This document shows, piece after piece, positions 1 through 5,650 of a DNA stretch of 7,834 nucleotides. Made by a program: the position numbers and the translations under genes. Position 1 is the first letter of the stretch, and every line of letters begins with the position of its first letter. The stretch is from Scleromatobacter sp038208735 (GTDB lineage Bacteria > Pseudomonadota > Gammaproteobacteria > Burkholderiales > Burkholderiaceae_C): contig JBBQYL010000232.1 in assembly GCA_038208735.1 (NCBI GenBank), positions 1 to 7,834 of the forward strand, in the 5' to 3' direction. A model generated the notes under the pieces. That model was given only the letters and a program-made list of their open reading frames with translations. It was not told the DNA's origin and made no database searches.

Positions 1-94
1 GGAAGTTCGACCAGCTCACGCCGACCACCAGTTGGGCGTGCGCGGCGCCGCTCGCGAGGAGCGCCGCTGCGATGAGTGCGTGCTTGGAATTCAT
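1..94 (-). CDS. xylF: Sugar ABC transporter periplasmic binding protein, N-terminus only (probably D-xylose-binding XylF)
   Basis: Only the first 31 codons are inside the window; the gene continues beyond position 1. The reverse strand starts ATG at 94 and encodes a classic Sec signal peptide: short basic start (MNSKH), a hydrophobic stretch rich in Ala and Leu, then an AHA cleavage site at about residues 18-20. The mature start reads QLVVGVSWSNF. A 'GVSWSNF' start directly after the signal peptide is what I recall from xylose-binding proteins of ABC importers, where the text usually goes on with an ERW motif. A GGAGA ribosome binding site lies about 6 bases before the ATG. The divergent ROK repressor, a family that includes the xylose repressors, supports a sugar-uptake role. 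Signal peptide and start are seen directly; the substrate is inference from eleven residues and the neighbour, and another ribose/xylose-type sugar remains possible. Confidence 0.6.
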   Translation of the reverse strand, partial: MNSKHALIAAALLASGAAHAQLVVGVSWSNF

Positions 95-151
95 GGCTTG
101 TCTCCGGTTGTTGTGTGCATCGGCCGCCCTTCGTGGAGAGCGCCGCGCAAG

Positions 152-178
152 ATTACTTCGTACGATGCTCGAACTAAT
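152..178. promoter_or_regulatory. Candidate operator of the ROK repressor in the divergent promoter region
   Basis: Nine-base arms ATTACTTCG (152-160) and CGAACTAAT (170-178) form an inverted repeat with one mismatch and a 9-base spacer. The TTAGTT...AACTAA character resembles operators of xylose repressors of the ROK family, such as Bacillus XylR. It sits in the 151-bp gap between the divergent binding-protein gene and the regulator gene, where a repressor could control both. Weak sigma-70-like hexamers lie within or over the arms on both strands (TTACTT/TAATAC forward, TTAGTT/TAATCT reverse, 16-base spacers), so binding would block both promoters. The repeat is seen directly; its ligand is inferred. 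Confidence 0.5.
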
Positions 179-245
179 ACCTGTTTTCCCCAATGCGACG
201 GCCGGCCTGGCAGGACAATGGCGCGCTTCCCCGGAGAAACCCAAG

Positions 246-1475
246 ATGACCCGTCCCCCGATCACGGGCGACCAACGCTTCGTCAAGTCGATCAACCGCA
301 ACGTGCTGTTACGTCTGCTGCTGGACGAGCCGGCGCAGTCGCGCGCCGCGCTGGCCGAGCGCAGCGGGCTGACCAAGTCCACCGTGGGCCTGCTGACGAA
401 GGAATTGCTGGAAGAGGGTTGGCTGGCCGAGGACGGCGTGGCCATCACCGGCTCGCTGGGCCGTCGGCCCACGCCGCTGCGCATCGACGGCCGTGGCCTG
501 GCGCTGATCGGCGCCGAGCTGGGCATCGACAGCATCCGCGTGGTCAGCACCTCGCTGCACGGTGACGTGCTGGAGGCGATGGTGGTGCCGCTGCAGGATC
601 GCGATCCGGACATCGCCTGCCACCAGCTGGCGGCGGTCGTGACCGCCGAGTCCGCGCGCGTCACGCGCGCCGGCGCACGATTGCTGGGGATCGGCGTGGG
701 CCTGCCGGGCGCCGTCGATACGGCCCACGGCATCATCGAATTCGCGCCGAACCTGGGCTGGCGCAACGTGGAGGTGGGCCACCGGCTGGCGCGCGAGCTC
801 GAGGCCGGCGGCCTGGGCCAGGTGCCGGTGTACTGCCAGAACGAGGCCGACCTGGCCGCCATGGGCGAGACGGTCTTCGGCAGCCGGCCGATCGACGATC
901 CGCTCGTCTATGTGAGTTGCAGCGTCGGCGTCGGTGCCGGCATCGTCCTCAACGGCGCCCTGTTCACCGGCGCCACCGGCGCGGCGGGCGAGATCGGCCA
1001 CACCATCCTGCACGTCGACGGCCTGGCGTGCTCGTGCGGCCGGCGCGGCTGCGTCGAGGCCTACGTGGGCCTCAAGGCGGTGGCGCATGCCGCCGGGCTG
1101 TTGCGCGATGGCGAGGTGGATCGCGCAGGCCTGATCGCCGACCTGGCCCGGCCGCGTGCCCGACGCGCCCGCAAAGCCGTCGTGGCCGCGGGCGACGCGC
1201 TTGGAGTGCTGCTGCAGAACGTCTGGACCACGTTCAACCCGAAGGCGATCGTGCTGGGCGGCGAGGCTGTCACCATCGGCGGCGCACTGTTCCTCGACGC
1301 TGCCGTCGATCGCCTGGCGCGCTTCGGGCGCGACGCGGGCGTGGCACCGCCGGCGATCCGCGTGTCGAAGTACGGCGACCAGGCCACCGCCGTGGGCGGC
1401 GCCGCGTTCGCGCTGCATGCGCTGCTGCGGCCGTTGGGGCACGACAGCGGCGCGCTACGGATCAGTCCGGCCTGA
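246..1475 (+). CDS. xylR: ROK-family transcriptional repressor (XylR-like)
   Basis: Sugar-responsive DNA-binding repressor of 409 residues, the usual size for NagC/Mlc/XylR-type ROK proteins. Residues about 16-60 form the winged helix-turn-helix (SRAALAERSGLTKSTVGLL is the core), followed by the GRRP wing near 72-75. The sugar-kinase-like part starts near residue 85 and contains GVGLPGAVD (150-158) and the zinc signature H252 with C262, C264 and C269 (CSCGRRGCVEAY), equivalent to the Mlc zinc site. Where ROK kinases have a catalytic Asp (NDAN), this protein has N199-E200-A-D, so it should bind sugar but not phosphorylate it. The start at 246 is chosen because GGAGA lies 8 bases upstream and homology begins there; the frame is open further upstream, but that stretch is the divergent promoter. 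The gene is divergent from a probable xylF, hence the XylR assignment; the inducer is inferred. Confidence 0.85.
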   Translation: MTRPPITGDQRFVKSINRNVLLRLLLDEPAQSRAALAERSGLTKSTVGLLTKELLEEGWLAEDGVAITGSLGRRPTPLRIDGRGLALIGAELGIDSIRVVSTSLHGDVLEAMVVPLQDRDPDIACHQLAAVVTAESARVTRAGARLLGIGVGLPGAVDTAHGIIEFAPNLGWRNVEVGHRLARELEAGGLGQVPVYCQNEADLAAMGETVFGSRPIDDPLVYVSCSVGVGAGIVLNGALFTGATGAAGEIGHTILHVDGLACSCGRRGCVEAYVGLKAVAHAAGLLRDGEVDRAGLIADLARPRARRARKAVVAAGDALGVLLQNVWTTFNPKAIVLGGEAVTIGGALFLDAAVDRLARFGRDAGVAPPAIRVSKYGDQATAVGGAAFALHALLRPLGHDSGALRISPA

Positions 1476-2373
1476 GCGCGGCGCGGGGCGCGGTCGCCCG
1501 CTGCCGCCGCATCCACAGGAACCCGTCGGCGCTGTAGACCACCAGCGCCGTCCAGATCATCACGAAGCCCGCCAGCCGCGTGCCCTGCAGCGGCTCGCCG
1601 AACCAGGTGATGCCCAGCAGGAACTGGATCGTTGGCGACAGGTACTGCAGCGTGCCCAGGGTGGCCAGCGTGAGGCGGCGCGCGCCGGCGGCGAACAACA
1701 GCAGCGGGATGGCGGTGAGCGGCCCGGCGAACAGCAACCAGGCCACGGTGGCGCCGTCCATGCCGGCGAACAGGCCCGGCAGGCCGCCGCGCGGCGCGGA
1801 CATCCACGCCAGCGCCACCAGCGCCACCGGCGCGATGACGGCCGTCTCCACCGCGAGTCCTTCCAGCGCGCCGAGCTGCGCGGTCTTGCGCAGCAGGCCG
1901 TAGGTGCCGAACGACCCGGCCAGGCCCAGCGCGATCCACGGCGGACGGCCCAGCGTGGCGGTGAGCCACAGCACGCCGCAGGCCGCCACGGCCACCGCCA
2001 ACCATTGCAGCCGGCGCGGGCGTTCCTTCAGCACCCAGGTGCCCAGCAGCACGTTGACCAGCGGCGTGACGAAGTAGCCCAGGCTGGCCTCGACCACGTG
2101 GCCGTGGTTGACGGCCCACACGTACAGCAGCCAGTTGATGCTCAGCAGCAGCGCGCTGAGCGCGAACCGCGCCACCAGCCGCGGCCGGCGCAGCACGCCG
2201 CCCACCCATTGCAGGCGTCGCATGGCCACCAGCACCGTCCAGACGAACACGAACGACCAGAGCGAGCGGTGCATCACGATCTCGAACGCGTCGACCCGCG
2301 CGAGCGCGTGGAAGTAGATCGGGAACAGGCCCCAGGTGATGTAGGCGAGGGCGGCGCAGAGGAGACCGGACAT
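1462..2373 (-). CDS. rarD: EamA-family transporter RarD
   Basis: Inner-membrane protein of the drug/metabolite transporter superfamily, 303 residues, full length for RarD, with about ten hydrophobic segments. Segments that I recognise from E. coli RarD are AAYITWG-type at the N-terminus (9-15), EIVMHRSLWSF (31-41), NWLLYVWAVNHGHVVEASLG (80-99), the following TPLVN motif, and near the C-terminus LGTLQYLSPT followed by a GE-containing loop. Substrate is unknown; E. coli rarD was named for a chloramphenicol-sensitivity phenotype. The start at 2373 matches the family N-terminus. The ribosome binding site is poor. A GATAAT sequence (minus strand, 2402-2397) could be a -10 element. The last 14 bases overlap the end of the ROK gene tail to tail, leaving no room for a separate terminator between them. 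Nothing suggests a functional link with the sugar locus. Confidence 0.9.
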   Translation of the reverse strand: MSGLLCAALAYITWGLFPIYFHALARVDAFEIVMHRSLWSFVFVWTVLVAMRRLQWVGGVLRRPRLVARFALSALLLSINWLLYVWAVNHGHVVEASLGYFVTPLVNVLLGTWVLKERPRRLQWLAVAVAACGVLWLTATLGRPPWIALGLAGSFGTYGLLRKTAQLGALEGLAVETAVIAPVALVALAWMSAPRGGLPGLFAGMDGATVAWLLFAGPLTAIPLLLFAAGARRLTLATLGTLQYLSPTIQFLLGITWFGEPLQGTRLAGFVMIWTALVVYSADGFLWMRRQRATAPRAALRPD

Positions 2374-2445
2374 GGGGGCTTTTCGGAGGGTGCGCCATTA
2401 TCGAAGGCACGTGGGGAGTCCTGGACGCGCGCGATCGTTTGGCAC

Positions 2446-2469
2446 GAAACGCGCACGACTTGGCGTTTC
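2446..2469. promoter_or_regulatory. Inverted repeat, candidate regulator-binding site
   Basis: GAAACGC (2446-2452) and GCGTTTC (2463-2469) are perfect 7-base arms around a 10-base spacer. A third half site CGTTT occurs at 2436-2440. The element lies in the 212-bp gap between divergent rarD and the membrane protein gene, about 73 bp before rarD and 117 bp before the other start. TTGGC also repeats here at 2439-2443 and 2460-2464, exactly 21 bp apart, that is two helical turns, with another TTGGC at 2517-2521 and its complement at 2484-2488. The geometry suits a dimeric regulator. No convincing -35/-10 pair could be fixed in the gap. Confidence 0.3.
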
Positions 2470-2545
2470 ACCCGTTGCTTTAAGCCAATTTCCGCCTTTA
2501 GGGGGATTGTTGGGCATTGGCACTCGGCTGAAAAATGGCTGTCAT

Positions 2546-2572
2546 GAACACGCCTCATCATTCGGCGTGTTC
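2546..2572 (+). promoter_or_regulatory. Leader hairpin adjoining the ribosome binding site
   Basis: GAACACGCC (2546-2554) and GGCGTGTTC (2564-2572) are perfect 9-base complements around a 9-base loop. The hairpin ends one base before the AGGAGAA ribosome binding site (2574-2580) of the membrane protein gene. No T-run follows, so it is not a typical intrinsic terminator. It could modulate translation, protect the mRNA 5' end, or as DNA be an operator. An in-frame ATG at 2544 overlaps its left edge, but it lacks a ribosome binding site. Confidence 0.5.
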
Positions 2573-2585
2573 GAGGAGAACAGTC

Positions 2586-3119
2586 ATGCCGCAAACGTAC
2601 AACGTCGGATCCCGGTCGCGCTTCGTGACCTTCATCGCCTGGATGTTCATCCTCCTGGCGGCGTTCGCGTGCGAGTGGGCGGTCATCCAGAACGCCACGC
2701 AGTCGTCGTGGGCCGCGCTGGCCGGCGACCAGGCCAGCCTGCCCTGGCTCACCGGCCTGCTGATGCGCCACGCCACCTGGGTCTTTTCCACGGCCATCGC
2801 GCTGTCGCTGGCCACCATGGTGTGCGGCTTCGGCCTGCTGCGCCGCATCGAATGGGCGCGCCGCGTGTTCATCGGCCTGCTGATGGTGGCCATCGGCGTC
2901 GACCTGGCCGGGCTGTGGCTGCAACAGGAATTCATGCACCTGCTGGTGGACTCGGCGCTGCGCCAGGCCACGTTCACGCAGTCGGCCGCCGACGTGTTCG
3001 GCGGCGTCGTCACCGCCGCGCGCGTGCTGGCCGGCTTCATCACGCTGGTGGCCAGCCTGGCGCTGGCGGGCATCATCCGGCGGCTGATGTCGCCGTCGGT
3101 CCGGCAAGAATTCGCCTGA
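2586..3119 (+). CDS. Hypothetical four-helix membrane protein
   Basis: A 177-residue protein that I do not recognise. It shows about four hydrophobic segments at residues 13-34, 64-85, 93-114 and 142-164. The short basic stretches SRSR (9-12), RRIEWARR (86-93) and RR (165-166) follow the positive-inside rule if both ends are cytoplasmic. There is no signal peptidase site, cysteine cluster or catalytic motif. ATG 2586 is chosen because AGGAGAA lies 5 bases upstream; in-frame ATGs at 2535 and 2544 have no ribosome binding site and would place the leader hairpin inside the gene. Codon use matches the neighbours, with nearly every third base G or C, so it is a genuine resident gene. It stands alone, divergent from rarD, and is followed by a hairpin at 3161-3181. 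The layout vaguely recalls small DUF-type membrane proteins, but no function is assigned. Confidence 0.8.
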   Translation: MPQTYNVGSRSRFVTFIAWMFILLAAFACEWAVIQNATQSSWAALAGDQASLPWLTGLLMRHATWVFSTAIALSLATMVCGFGLLRRIEWARRVFIGLLMVAIGVDLAGLWLQQEFMHLLVDSALRQATFTQSAADVFGGVVTAARVLAGFITLVASLALAGIIRRLMSPSVRQEFA

Positions 3120-3160
3120 GGCGTTGTTTCTTGGATTGATGGGCGGCGCGAGTCGCCGAT

Positions 3161-3181
3161 GAAAGGGGCCTGGCCCCTTTC
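3161..3181. terminator. Bidirectional intrinsic terminator hairpin
   Basis: GAAAGGGGC (3161-3169) pairs perfectly with GCCCCTTTC (3173-3181) around a 3-base loop. It lies 41 bp after the membrane protein gene and directly at the stop codon (3180-3182) of the minus-strand gene remnant, so it can serve both directions. The T-rich arm is short, as is common in high-GC genomes. Confidence 0.7.
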
Positions 3182-3251
3182 AGTTCGCGTCGAACCCCGC
3201 CAGGAACTCGTCGGAGGACACCCGGTCGGTGGTGCGCACGTCCTTTGTGCC
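3180..3251 (-). pseudogene. C-terminal remnant of an unidentified minus-strand gene
   Basis: About 23 codons read leftward to a TGA (3182-3180) that sits on the terminator hairpin, ending in VSSDEFLAGFDAN. The evidence for former coding is codon use: 22 of 23 codons end in G or C. Reading on past about 3251 this bias collapses (several codons ending in T or A), although the frame stays open across the plus-strand dehydrogenase. The tail would once have belonged to a gene divergent from that dehydrogenase. I do not recognise the family. It could be a chance open stretch, but the position of the stop right at a perfect terminator argues against that. Confidence 0.45.
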
Positions 3252-3269
3252 AGCGCGACCGTTTCCACG

Positions 3270-3914
3270 GCGCATGGCACCCGGGTGCAGGTGCTGGTGG
3301 CCGACCTGGCCAAGGAGAGCGATCTGGCCGACGTCGAGGCCGTGCTCCGGCGCGACGAGAGCATTCGCGTGCTGGTCAACAACGCGGGCGTCGCGCGCTT
3401 CAGCCCGTTCGCCGCATCGAAGGGGCCGGACGCCAACTCGCAGATCGCGCTCAACATCACGGCGCTGACCCGCCTGACCCACGCGGTGCTGCCGGGATTC
3501 GTCGCGCGCGACGCGGGCGCGGTGATCAACATCGCCTCGGTGCTGGCCGTGCACGCGCTGCCCATCAGCTCGGTCTACAGCGCCACCAAGGCCTATGTGC
3601 TGCAGTTCAGCCGCGGCCTGCAGGGCGAGCTGGCCAACACCGGCGTGAAGATCCAGGTGGTGCTGCCGGCGGCCACCGAGACCGAGATCTGGAGCGAAGA
3701 GTCGGGCGTGCCGCTGGCCGCGTTGAACCAGGCCAGCGTGATGAGCGCCCCGAACCTGGTCGACGCCGCGCTGGCGGGCTTCGACCACGGCGAGGCGGTG
3801 ACTTGGCCGTCCGTGAACGACGGCGCGTTGTGGGACACGTTCGATTCGGCACGTGCCTCGCTTTTCGGCGCCACGCAGACGGGGACGCCGGCGGCGCGCT
3901 ATTCGAAGGGCTGA
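3270..3914 (+). pseudogene. Short-chain dehydrogenase/reductase lacking its N-terminal cofactor motif
   Basis: The preserved part (214 codons, ending TGA 3914) is a good SDR catalytic core. Counted from an upstream in-frame ATG at 3159, it has ADL at 48-50, NNAG at 74-77, and the catalytic tetrad N99, S127, Y140 and K144 in YSATK. What is missing is the first ~50 residues with the TGxxxGIG dinucleotide-binding loop. The frame is open back to 3159, but that stretch encodes no SDR-like sequence, has poor third-position GC, and its ATG lies next to the terminator hairpin without a ribosome binding site. Similarity to SDRs starts near AHGTRVQVLVADL (residues 38-50). No displaced N-terminus is seen in the other frames upstream. 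Most likely a 5'-truncated, inactive gene; a short protein from an internal GTG could still be made but should not bind NAD(P). Confidence 0.8.
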
Positions 3915-3916
3915 TT

Positions 3917-3946
3917 GAACGATGGCCGCTTCTGCGGCTATCGTTC
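3917..3946. terminator. Terminator-like hairpin between convergent genes
   Basis: GAACGATGGCCGC (3917-3929) pairs with GCGGCTATCGTTC (3934-3946): a 13-bp stem with a single G-T wobble and a 4-base loop TTCT. It starts 3 bases after the dehydrogenase stop and ends 3 bases before the stop of the minus-strand toxin gene, so it fits a shared bidirectional terminator. The flanks are not a clean T-run. Confidence 0.65.
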
Positions 3947-3948
3947 CC

Positions 3949-4383
3949 TCAAGTCTTCAGATGGGTGAATTGAACGCGCGTCAGCAACTGCCTGAAATCC
4001 CGATCGAAGCTGACCAGATGTTCGGCCTGCTGCTCCACGGCTGAGGCCAGCCATGCGTCCGGCAGGGCGTTGGCGGCGAGTTGCTTGTCCAGGCAAAGCT
4101 GGCGCAGTCGTGGCCACTCGGGGCCCAGAGACGCCAGATTGACGCCGGGAACGGCCAGGATGGCGTCGACGAAAGCGATGGCGTTGGCAATGGGCGTGGG
4201 GCGTCCGAAGATCTTCGGATTCGTCACCAGCCTCAACATGCTGGCGATCACCATCGGCATGAGGGTGAACGGAGCGCCGCGCTCGGTGGCGTCGAGAGCG
4301 TCATCCAGCCAGCCGCGAGCGATGTCGTGATGCGGATGATCGCTGCGCGACGCCGCCACGAGGACGTTGACGTCAGGCGTCAT
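3949..4383 (-). CDS. vapC: VapC-type PIN-domain ribonuclease toxin
   Basis: A 144-residue single PIN domain, the usual toxin length. The start MTPDVNVLVAASRSDHPHH carries the first metal-binding Asp (D4). The central MLRLVTNPKIF stretch (49-59) is typical of the subfamily. LPDAWLASA (107-115) supplies D109 and SFDRDF (125-130) supplies D127/D129. PIN toxins are Mg2+-dependent RNases that usually cut tRNA or rRNA and stop growth. The usual Glu near the second strand is not obvious here, which I believe is common in this LRLVT subgroup. The ATG overlaps the end of the antitoxin gene by 11 bases (4373-4383), giving translational coupling, and no separate ribosome binding site is needed. The cleavage target cannot be read from sequence. 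Confidence 0.88.
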   Translation of the reverse strand: MTPDVNVLVAASRSDHPHHDIARGWLDDALDATERGAPFTLMPMVIASMLRLVTNPKIFGRPTPIANAIAFVDAILAVPGVNLASLGPEWPRLRQLCLDKQLAANALPDAWLASAVEQQAEHLVSFDRDFRQLLTRVQFTHLKT

Positions 4384-4618
4384 CGTCCAGCGCGTCCAGC
4401 ATTGCTTTATTGCTCAGTGGATTGACACCGGCAACCAGACCTCCGCGGCCATTGAAGACGGGAAGGCGCCTGCGAACCTTGGAAGGTTCGGTGGTGCTGG
4501 CACGCAGGCGCAATTGCAACCCTTCCTCGATCAGGCGAGTCAGGCTGGTTCTCTGCTGAGCGGCCAGCGCCTTCGCATTGGCCAGCAATTGATCGTTCAG
4601 ATCGAGTGTCGTCTTCAT
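4373..4618 (-). CDS. vapB: VapB-type ribbon-helix-helix antitoxin
   Basis: An 81-residue antitoxin starting MKTTLDLNDQLLANAKALAA: a short beta strand followed by two helices (to about residue 36), the standard ribbon-helix-helix DNA-binding fold that dimerises and represses its own promoter. The second half is basic then acidic, ending in LDALDDDA, and should wrap the toxin active site. ATG 4618 is chosen because it matches the family start and lies 9 bases from a palindromic operator. Its ribosome binding site is weak (CAAGAAA). The same frame also opens at ATG 4657/4654 directly behind a perfect AAGGAGG (minus strand 4664-4658), which would add 12-13 residues, but the spacing of 0 or 3 bases is too tight and the palindrome would then be coding. 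Forms an operon with the toxin gene. Confidence 0.85.
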   Translation of the reverse strand: MKTTLDLNDQLLANAKALAAQQRTSLTRLIEEGLQLRLRASTTEPSKVRRRLPVFNGRGGLVAGVNPLSNKAMLDALDDDA

Positions 4619-4627
4619 TTTCTTGAG

Positions 4628-4645
4628 TATACAGATTTCTGTATA
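4628..4645. promoter_or_regulatory. Palindromic operator of the vapBC operon
   Basis: TATACAGATTTCTGTATA consists of perfect 8-base arms TATACAGA and TCTGTATA around TT. It lies 9 bases upstream of the vapB ATG. It is strikingly AT-rich against the high-GC surroundings and contains TATACA/TATACT sequences that could be the -10 element on the minus strand. This is the expected binding site for the ribbon-helix-helix antitoxin, alone or with VapC, for autoregulation. Palindrome seen; role inferred from position and family. Confidence 0.75.
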
Positions 4646-4713
4646 AATCGGCATCATCCTCCTTGAGCGTGACGCAGATCGGGCACGTGGAGGCGCGTTG
4701 CCGCGGGGCCTGA

Positions 4714-5217
4714 TCAGCCGCGCCGCTGCCGGTCCGGCCGTCCGTCGTGGTCACCGAAATCGCGCGCCGGCGCGTCATCCCACCACTCGGTGACGCCCAT
4801 GTCGGCGCGGCGCGAAGGGTCGACCGGATAGACGATGCGATTGCTCGCCTTGGCCGCCTCGCCGCCCACCAGCAGCAACGCGTCTCGATCGCCGTTGTTG
4901 ATGAAGCAGTGGGAGATGCCCGTGCCGGCGGGAAACGCCGCGAGGTCGCCCGCTAGCATGCGGTGCAGGCGGCCGTCGATCCAGGCGTCCACCTCGCCTT
5001 CAACGACATAGGCGAACTCCTCCTCGTCCGATTCGGCGTGCGGCCATGACGAGCGGCTGCCGGGCACCAGGCGCTGCAGGTTGATGCCGATGCGCTGCAG
5101 GCCCGCGGCGCTGCCCAGGCGGCGCGCGGCACCCATGGGCTCGTCGCTGTTGGGGTAGACGTGGCGGCGCTCGGGAACGTCGGCGGTCGAGACGATGAAG
5201 GGTGGGCGTGCGGTCAT
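4714..5217 (-). CDS. Cupin-domain protein
   Basis: A 167-residue single-cupin protein of unknown substrate. Starting at the chosen Met, the first cupin motif lies at about residues 52-79 and runs GSRSSWPHAESDEEEFAYVVEG: one His is kept, the second position of the usual HxH is Glu, and the acidic EEE run includes the conserved Glu. The second motif is about 90-107, with PAGTGISHCFIN supplying the late His. The C-terminus (VYPVDPSRRADMG then TEWWDD) is conserved in a widespread uncharacterised proteobacterial cupin group, as far as I recall. Metal binding is plausible with an altered ligand set. ATG 5217 is preferred over an in-frame ATG at 5250 because GGAG sits 7 bases before it and 5250 lies inside the upstream gene. 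It follows the YchJ gene after a 16-base gap, so the two are probably cotranscribed. Confidence 0.8.
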   Translation of the reverse strand: MTARPPFIVSTADVPERRHVYPNSDEPMGAARRLGSAAGLQRIGINLQRLVPGSRSSWPHAESDEEEFAYVVEGEVDAWIDGRLHRMLAGDLAAFPAGTGISHCFINNGDRDALLLVGGEAAKASNRIVYPVDPSRRADMGVTEWWDDAPARDFGDHDGRPDRQRRG

Positions 5218-5233
5218 GGGATCTCCGGAAGAT

Positions 5234-5629
5234 TCAGGCGATGTCGCCATCGACGTAGAACCAGCGGCCGTTCTCTCGCACGAACCGGCTCGTCTCGTGC
5301 AGCCGCTCGGCCTTGCCGCCCAGCTTGCTGCGCGCCACGAACTCCACGATCGCGTGGTCGGCGTCCTGCTGCGCGTGGCGGCGCACGTCGAGGCCCAGCC
5401 AGCGCAGGCCGGCGGGCATCGGCTCGATGGCGGCGGGGCGGGTGGAGGGGTGCCAGGTGTCGGCCAGGTAGCCCGGCAGGCCGCCCACGAAGGCGCTGTA
5501 GCGCGAGCGCATCAGGTCTTCGGCGGTCGGCGCCTGCAGCGCCTCGGGGCCCCTGTGCCAGCGGCCGCAACAGCGGGCGTAGGGCAGGGGACGGCCGCAA
5601 GGGCAGGGCGCGGTGGGGACGAGAAGCAT
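5234..5629 (-). CDS. ychJ: YchJ-family (UPF0225) SEC-C motif protein
   Basis: A 131-residue cytoplasmic protein with the complete architecture of UPF0225. The N-terminal zinc-binding SEC-C-like motif is C9-P-C11-G...Y17-A-R-C20-C21-G-R-W-H25. The NTF2-like body follows: APTAEDLMRSRYSAFV (33-48), the TWHPSTRP signature (58-65), WLGLDV (77-82) and the C-terminal LHETSRFVRENGRWFYVDGD (110-129). Molecular function is not established; SEC-C motifs bind zinc and occur as tails on SecA and other proteins. ATG 5629 is chosen because the conserved part starts a few residues in; the frame is open upstream to 5821, but that stretch is the shared leader region with the SOS box. The ribosome binding site is weak (TTGGATCC). 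It heads a probable two-gene operon with the cupin gene and is divergent from imuA. Confidence 0.88.
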   Translation of the reverse strand: MLLVPTAPCPCGRPLPYARCCGRWHRGPEALQAPTAEDLMRSRYSAFVGGLPGYLADTWHPSTRPAAIEPMPAGLRWLGLDVRRHAQQDADHAIVEFVARSKLGGKAERLHETSRFVRENGRWFYVDGDIA

Positions 5630-5650
5630 GTGGATCCAATGAATCGGGGT

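Noticed and set aside
72..245. Longer start for the ROK gene at ATG 72
   Set aside because: It would cover the divergent start codon, its ribosome binding site and the operator; the extra 58 residues are not ROK-like, while ATG 246 has a good ribosome binding site.
309..1442. Long minus-strand open frame opposite the ROK gene
   Set aside because: GC-rich shadow: the encoded text is dominated by Arg, Ala, Gln and His with no fold, and the plus strand carries a clear ROK protein.
2459..2480. Sigma-54-like TTGGC...TTGCT promoter upstream of the membrane protein
   Set aside because: The GG and GC dinucleotides are 3 bases too far apart for a -24/-12 promoter.
1156..2547. Long plus-strand open frame opposite rarD
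   Set aside because: Low-complexity Arg/Gln/His-rich text; the minus strand encodes an unmistakable RarD.
3126..3160. Possible displaced SDR N-terminus (GGAS-like codons) upstream of the dehydrogenase
   Set aside because: Only a few codons before a stop in that frame, and there is no room for the missing ~50 residues after the preceding gene ends at 3119.
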